Positions 59,302 through 64,000 of a DNA stretch of 64,000 nucleotides are shown piece after piece. Below the pieces are notes generated by a model, which had not been told where the DNA came from, did no database searches, and saw only the letters and a list, made by a program, of their open reading frames with translations. The stretch lies in NCBI GenBank assembly GCA_937959265.1, contig CALGMA010000019.1, positions 207,481 through 271,480 of the forward strand, given 5' to 3'. Positions within the stretch are counted from its first letter, which is position 1; every line of letters starts with the position of its first letter. The DNA comes from an uncultured Anaerolineae bacterium (GTDB taxonomy: Bacteria > Chloroflexota > Anaerolineae > J036 > Brachytrichaceae). Position numbers and translations under genes: made by a program.

Positions 59302-60222
59302 ATGATCCGTGTCGAAGGCTTGAAGAAGTCTTACGGCGCCATCCAGGCGCTTCGCGGCGTGAGCTTTCAGGTGGCCGCCGGCGAGATCGTCGGCCTGCTT
59401 GGCCCGAACGGCGCCGGCAAGTCCACCATCATCAAAATCCTCACCGGCTATCTACAGCCGGACGAGGGCATCGTTGAGGTGGATGGCCTGGATGTGCTGA
59501 CCCAACGGCTGGAAGCGCAGGCCCGCCTGGGCTACCTGCCCGAGAACACGCCGCTGTATCCCGACATGACGGTTCAGGCGTATCTCAAAATGGTGGCCGA
59601 CCTGCGCTGCATCCCTGAAGATAAACAACTGGAATATATCTCCGAGGCGGTATATGCCACCGACATCGCCGGCTTCCTCAACCGGCCAATCGGCAAGCTG
59701 AGCAAAGGCATGCGCCAGCGCGTCGGCCTGGCCCAGGCCATCTTGCACAAGCCGCGCCTGCTCATCCTCGACGAGCCGACGATCGGCCTGGACCCGACGC
59801 AACTGGTGGAGATCCGGCAGCTCATCCGCCGGTTGGCGCAAAACAGCACCGTGCTCTTCTCCAGCCACATCTTGCCGGAAGTCGAGGCGGTCTGTCACCG
59901 CGCGATCATCATCATGAATGGCGAGATCAAGGCCGACGCACGGCTGGCCGATTTGGCCGCCACCCACAACGCCATCGTCGCATTGCAGCGGCCGGTGGCC
60001 GACTTCGACAAGGCGCTGCGCAGCATTCGCGGCGTGAAGCGCGTGGAAGCGCTGCCGGCGGCCAACGGCGCGCCGCAATACCGCGTGTACGGCGAAGGCG
60101 AGGTGGACCTGTGCCCGACGCTCTACGCAGCCGCGACGCAGATGGGCTGGCCGCTGCGCGAACTGCGCGCCGACACGCGCACGCTGGAGAGCGTGTTCAA
60201 CGAGCTGGCCACGCGCGGTTGA
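59302..60222 (+). CDS. ABC transporter ATPase, GldA/NatA-like
   Basis: A 306-residue ATPase. Walker A is GPNGAGKST, the signature LSKGMRQRVGLAQAI, Walker B LLILDEPTIGLDP and the switch FSSHILPEVE. ATG 59302 is 6 nt after GGAGG. It is followed by a permease joined to a GldG-like domain and a DUF4340 gene, a set like the gliding-motility or membrane-export systems of Bacteroidota. Confidence 0.92.
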   Translation: MIRVEGLKKSYGAIQALRGVSFQVAAGEIVGLLGPNGAGKSTIIKILTGYLQPDEGIVEVDGLDVLTQRLEAQARLGYLPENTPLYPDMTVQAYLKMVADLRCIPEDKQLEYISEAVYATDIAGFLNRPIGKLSKGMRQRVGLAQAILHKPRLLILDEPTIGLDPTQLVEIRQLIRRLAQNSTVLFSSHILPEVEAVCHRAIIIMNGEIKADARLADLAATHNAIVALQRPVADFDKALRSIRGVKRVEALPAANGAPQYRVYGEGEVDLCPTLYAAATQMGWPLRELRADTRTLESVFNELATRG

Positions 60223-60284
60223 CGCGCAGCGCATCAGGCGCGGAGCACTTCAACTGAGTTGAGCATCACGTGGAGATGTTGCGT

Positions 60285-63221
60285 ATGAAGACCATCCTGG
60301 CAATTGCGCGCAAAGAATGGAACAACTACTTCAGCTCGCCGCAGGCGTTGATCTTCATCGGCGTTTTCCTGGCGGCGAGCCTGCTCGTCTTCTTCTGGGT
60401 CGAGACGTTCTTCGCCCGGGGCGTGGCCGAGATGCGCCCCTTGTTCCGTTGGATGCCGCTGCTGCTCATCTTCCTGGTCGCGGCGCTCACCATGCGCCAA
60501 TGGAGCGAGGAGCAGCGCAGCGGCTCGCTGGAGATGCTGCTGACCCTGCCGGTGCCCACCTGGCAACTGGTGGCCGGCAAGTTCCTGGCAGTGATGGGTC
60601 TGGTGGCGTTGGCGCTGGCGCTCACCCTGCCGCTCACGCTCACCGTGGCGCTGCTGGGCAACCTGGACTGGGGTCCGGTGATCGGCGGCTACGTCGCGGC
60701 GATGTTGATGGCTTCGGCCTACGCCGCGATCGGCCTGTTCGTCTCCTCGCGCACCGATAACCAGATCGTCGCCCTGATTCTCACCGCCTTGGTGGGCGGG
60801 GCGTTCTACCTGGTCGGCAGCCCGCTGGTGGTGGATTTCGTGAGCGGCAGCACGGCCGAGTTCTTTCGCGCGCTGGGCACCGGCAGCCGCTTCGAGAGCA
60901 TCGAGCGCGGCGTCATTGACCTGCGCGACCTGGTTTACTACGTCACGCTGGCGCTGATCTTCCTCACGCTGAACGCCTGGTCGTTGGACCGCAAGCGCTG
61001 GAGCGCTGGCCCGCGCTCGGCCGAATACCGCCGCGCCGCCAACCTGACCAGCGGCCTGGTGGCGCTGAACTTGATCGCCGTCAACGTGTGGATGGGGCCG
61101 CTGCAGGCCCTGCGCGCCGACCTGACCGCCCAGCGCGAGTTCAGCCTCTCGACGGCCACGCTCAATTTGCTAGCCGACCTGCAAGAGCCGCTGCTCGTCC
61201 GCGCCTACATCAGCGAGAAGACGCACCCGTTGCTGGCCCCGCTGACGCCGCGCGTGCGCGACCTGCTTCGGGAGTACCAAATCGCCGGGCGGGGGCGCGT
61301 CACCGCCGAGGTGGTGGACCCGATCACCGATCCGAACCTTGAGGCCGAGGCCGCGCGCACATACGGCATTCAGCCGACGCCGGTGCAAGTGGCCGGCCGT
61401 TACGAGGCGTCCATCATCAACACCTACTTCGACATCCTGGTGCGCTACGGCGACCAAAACACCGTGCTGAACTTCCGCGACCTGATCGAGGTGGAGCAGC
61501 GCCGTGACGGCACGGTGGACGTGCGCTTGCGCAACCTCGAATACGACCTCACCCGCGCCATCAAGAAGGTGACCAGCGGCTTCCGCGGCATCGAGTCGGT
61601 CTTCGCTGCGCTCCAGCAGCCGGCCCGCCTCACCATCCTCGTCACCCGTCAGACGCTGCCCGAAGCGTTCAAAGACGCGCCGGCGCTGATTGAGAAGGTG
61701 GCCCAGGAGCTGCAGCAAAAATCCGGCGGCAAGTTCGAGTACCAAGTGGTGGATCCCGATCAGCCCAACGTGATCTTCACCCGCCAGATGCTGGTGGAAC
61801 GCTACGGCTTGCGCCCGACGCCGGTCTCGCTCTTCGGCTTGGAGTCGTTTTACCTGAACATGCTGTTGGAGATGGACGGCAAGACGCAACCCATCTATCC
61901 CGAAGGCGAGTTCACCGAGTCATCGGTTCGCGCCGCGCTGGAGTCGGCGTTGAAGCGTAACGTCGGCGGTTTCCTCAACGTCATCGGCCTGTGGACGCCT
62001 CCCGCGCCGCCCAGCATGTTCGGCGCGCCGAACCCAAGCCAATGGCAGCTCATTCGCGAGCAACTGAGCCGCGAATACACCGTGCGCGACGTGGACCTCT
62101 CCACCGGCCAGGCGCCGCCCGACGTGAACGCGCTTCTCGTCATCGGCCCGCGCAACCTGGACGACAAAGCGCGCTATGCGATTGACCAATATCTGATGCA
62201 AGGCGGCGCGGTGGTCATCGCCGGCGGCAATTACGCGCTGATGCTCGGCTTCGGTTCGCCCATCCTCGAGCCGGTGCAGAGCGGGCTGGCCGAGATGCTG
62301 GAGCACTATGGGGTGAAGATTGGCGGCGGCCTGGTGATGGATCCGCAGAACGAGCCGTTCCCGGTGGAGGTCAACCGCGACATCGGCGGCTTGATCGTGC
62401 GCGAGATACAGGCGGTGAATTATCCGTTCTTCGTGGACGTGCGCCCCAACGGCATGGATCGCGCCAGCCCGATCGTGTCGCGGCTGCCGGCCGTGACGAT
62501 GAATTTCGTCTCGCCGGTCGAGGTGGATGAGCAGAAGAACGCGAATCGCAAGGTGACGACGCTGCTCCGCTCCACCGATCAATCCTGGGTGCGCAACAAC
62601 GCCAACGTGCAGCCCGACTTTCAGGCCCATCCTGAGTTCGGCTTCCCGGTGGAAGGCGAGCGCAAAGCGCGCGCGCTTGCAGTGGCGATCCAAGGCAGCT
62701 TCGAGAGCTTCTTCAAAGGCAAGCCATCGCCCTTGCAGGCCACGCCGACGCCCGCGCCTACGCCTGCGCCGGGCGCAACGCCCGAGCCGACGCCGACGCC
62801 GGCGCCGGTGCGGCCGGTCGGCGCCACCATCGAACAATCGCCCGACACGGCGCGCCTGGTGGTCATCGGCAGCGCCGACTTCTTGAACGATGCGCTGTTG
62901 AACCTCTCGGCGCGGCTCGGCCAAGAACGCTATTTGAACAGCCTGCAATTCATGCAAAACGTGGCCGACTGGACGGTGGAAGAGCTGGACTTGCTGGACA
63001 TCCGCACGCGCGGCACGGTGGCGCGCGCGCTGCGCCCGTTGACCGAAGGCGAACGCCGCGCGTGGGAGATCGCCAATTACGCGGTGGTCGTGGCCGCGTT
63101 GTTTGCGATCGGCCTGATCTGGCAGTTGCGCCAGCGCGCCGAGCCGCCGATGCAGCTTGCGCCGGCGACCGTCCCAGTCCGCGCCGGCGACGTTCGCGCG
63201 CCGCAAAAGGAGGTGAGATAA
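60285..63221 (+). CDS. ABC-2 permease fused to GldG-like domain
   Basis: A 978-residue fusion. Residues 1-260 are a six-helix ABC-2 permease (ILAIARKEWNNYFSSPQ; MLLTLPVPTWQLVAGKF). From about 275 an extracytoplasmic GldG-type domain begins after a new membrane helix (LVALNLIAVNVWM) and continues to about 930, with REFSLSTATLNLLADL, YGDQNTVLNFRDLIEVEQ and VVIAGGNYALML. A Pro/Thr/Ala linker lies at about 820-845 and a last membrane helix at about 940-960. GldF and GldG are separate genes in Bacteroidota. ATG 60285 is chosen, with GGAG 9 nt before. Confidence 0.87.
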   Translation: MKTILAIARKEWNNYFSSPQALIFIGVFLAASLLVFFWVETFFARGVAEMRPLFRWMPLLLIFLVAALTMRQWSEEQRSGSLEMLLTLPVPTWQLVAGKFLAVMGLVALALALTLPLTLTVALLGNLDWGPVIGGYVAAMLMASAYAAIGLFVSSRTDNQIVALILTALVGGAFYLVGSPLVVDFVSGSTAEFFRALGTGSRFESIERGVIDLRDLVYYVTLALIFLTLNAWSLDRKRWSAGPRSAEYRRAANLTSGLVALNLIAVNVWMGPLQALRADLTAQREFSLSTATLNLLADLQEPLLVRAYISEKTHPLLAPLTPRVRDLLREYQIAGRGRVTAEVVDPITDPNLEAEAARTYGIQPTPVQVAGRYEASIINTYFDILVRYGDQNTVLNFRDLIEVEQRRDGTVDVRLRNLEYDLTRAIKKVTSGFRGIESVFAALQQPARLTILVTRQTLPEAFKDAPALIEKVAQELQQKSGGKFEYQVVDPDQPNVIFTRQMLVERYGLRPTPVSLFGLESFYLNMLLEMDGKTQPIYPEGEFTESSVRAALESALKRNVGGFLNVIGLWTPPAPPSMFGAPNPSQWQLIREQLSREYTVRDVDLSTGQAPPDVNALLVIGPRNLDDKARYAIDQYLMQGGAVVIAGGNYALMLGFGSPILEPVQSGLAEMLEHYGVKIGGGLVMDPQNEPFPVEVNRDIGGLIVREIQAVNYPFFVDVRPNGMDRASPIVSRLPAVTMNFVSPVEVDEQKNANRKVTTLLRSTDQSWVRNNANVQPDFQAHPEFGFPVEGERKARALAVAIQGSFESFFKGKPSPLQATPTPAPTPAPGATPEPTPTPAPVRPVGATIEQSPDTARLVVIGSADFLNDALLNLSARLGQERYLNSLQFMQNVADWTVEELDLLDIRTRGTVARALRPLTEGERRAWEIANYAVVVAALFAIGLIWQLRQRAEPPMQLAPATVPVRAGDVRAPQKEVR

Positions 63222-63224
63222 ACG

Positions 63225-64000
63225 ATGAATCGCCGCAACCAGATTCTCGCCATCTTGCTGGCCGTCCAAATCGTCGCGGCGGCCATCGCGCTCGTGCTCC
63301 CGGCCCAGGCGTCCAACCGGACGCTGAAGCTGCTGATGTCTCAGGTCGCTGCAGCCGACGTGACGGCCTTGACCATCCAGGAACGGCCCGATCGCCGGGT
63401 GCGCATCGCCAAACAGGGCGACGCCTGGGTGCTGCCGGAGATCGAGGACTTTCCGGTGAATGCGACAAAAGTCACCGAGCTGTTGGACAAGCTGGCCGGC
63501 ATTCAAGTGGGCCAGCCGGTGGCGACGACGGCGACCAGTCACGCGCGCTTGCAGGTGAGCGAGGAGAACTTCGCGCGGCGCGTGGACCTGACCACGAACG
63601 CCGGCGAACGGACGCTGTTCCTCGGCTCGGCGCGCGGCGGCAGCTCGCACGTGCGCCTAGGCGGCTCGGATGAGGTCTTCCTCACCCCCAAGCTGGCCAC
63701 CTTCGACGTGCCGAGCGACCTGGGGAGCTGGATCAACACCACCTACTTCACCGCCACCGAGGCGGCGGTGGGTCAGGTCGCGCTCGCCAACATCAGCGGC
63801 ACGCTCCAGTTCCAGCGCAACGTGAGCGACGCCTGGGAGTTCAAAGGGCTGGCAGCCGGGGAGCGCTTCAACCCCAGCCGCCTGGAGACAATCCTCAGCC
63901 GCGTCTCATCGCTCTACATGGTGCGCCCGCTGGGCAAGACGGCCAAGCCGGAGTATGGCCTCGACCGGCCGACGGCGACCCTCACGCTCACGCTCAAGTC
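63225..64000 (+). CDS. DUF4340 domain protein, 5' part
   Basis: The first 258 codons of a gene that runs off the end of the window. ATG 63225 follows AAAAGGAGGTGA, 3 nt after the preceding stop. One N-terminal membrane helix (LAILLAVQIVAAAIALVL) is followed by an extracytoplasmic beta-rich region with ALTIQERPDRRVRIAKQGDAW and DEVFLTPKLATFDV, as in DUF4340 proteins that accompany GldA/GldF/GldG-type ABC systems. It belongs to the same operon. Function unknown. Confidence 0.85.
   Translation, partial: MNRRNQILAILLAVQIVAAAIALVLPAQASNRTLKLLMSQVAAADVTALTIQERPDRRVRIAKQGDAWVLPEIEDFPVNATKVTELLDKLAGIQVGQPVATTATSHARLQVSEENFARRVDLTTNAGERTLFLGSARGGSSHVRLGGSDEVFLTPKLATFDVPSDLGSWINTTYFTATEAAVGQVALANISGTLQFQRNVSDAWEFKGLAAGERFNPSRLETILSRVSSLYMVRPLGKTAKPEYGLDRPTATLTLTLK

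Noticed and set aside
61920..63650. A 576-codon open frame on the minus strand
   Set aside because: It lies antisense to the GldF-GldG fusion and the DUF4340 gene, is rich in Arg, His and Ala, and shows no domain. It is a by-product of high GC codon bias.

Overview
The window is about 64 kb of GC-rich bacterial DNA with closely packed genes. It reads as a chromosome segment of a phototrophic member of the Chloroflexota, possibly an Anaerolineae-type phototroph of the Roseilinea kind. The support is a bacteriochlorophyll synthase (bchG) next to a geranylgeranyl reductase (bchP), a Rex repressor, coenzyme F420 genes (cofC, cofD), actinobacterial- and Chloroflexota-like ABC systems, and many genes whose -10 box lies 6-10 nt before the start codon, as in leaderless transcripts. 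The taxonomic placement is inference. I saw no transposase, integrase, phage gene or CRISPR array.

Region by region. 1-5.1 kb: the 5' end of a lipoprotein gene, a RodZ-like protein, rimO, and a NarL-type two-component triad. 5.2-8.4 kb: fabH and fabF (fatty acid synthesis) and a small hypothetical gene. 8.5-12.6 kb: an operon of sufE, an M50 membrane protease and a murF-alr fusion. 12.7-15.8 kb: a two-repeat secreted protein and an OmpR-type two-component pair. 15.8-22.3 kb: a minus-strand run of E1-beta dehydrogenase, three glycosyltransferases, bchG and bchP. 22.3-26.5 kb: an ABC-2 exporter of the DUF990 type whose ATPase and permeases are separated by an MFS gene on the other strand, then tRNA-Arg(GCG). 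26.5-34.1 kb: an AlkZ-related protein, an APCDD1-like secreted protein, a large FtsX permease, mutY, a TSUP permease and an M29 aminopeptidase.

34.1-44.7 kb: a divergent GroEL paralogue, a type I phosphodiesterase/phosphatase, a degenerate kinase-receiver protein convergent with a hybrid sensor kinase, and a carbohydrate- or glycerophosphate-type ABC importer with a beta-propeller gene. Between the hybrid kinase and the importer lie three 11-bp phased repeats resembling a PHO box. 44.8-51.8 kb: a small lipoprotein, rex, a glycosyltransferase, a MocA-like nucleotidyltransferase, cofC-cofD, and a lipoprotein binding protein with a metallo-beta-lactamase-fold enzyme. 51.9-57.3 kb: thioredoxin, mreB-mreC, proC, cobU, and a MetV-MetF-like reductase. 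57.4-64 kb: a permuted ATP-grasp protein and a Gld-like ABC system (ATPase, permease fused to a GldG domain, DUF4340 protein), which runs off the end.

Several genes converge on the cell envelope: RodZ-like protein, MreB/MreC, MurF-Alr, FabH/FabF and the glycosyltransferases. The features most worth a second look are the PHO-box-like operator, the GroEL paralogue lacking the catalytic Asp, the heptamer-phased intergenic repeats, the recurrent -10-to-start spacing, and the long convergent gene overlaps.
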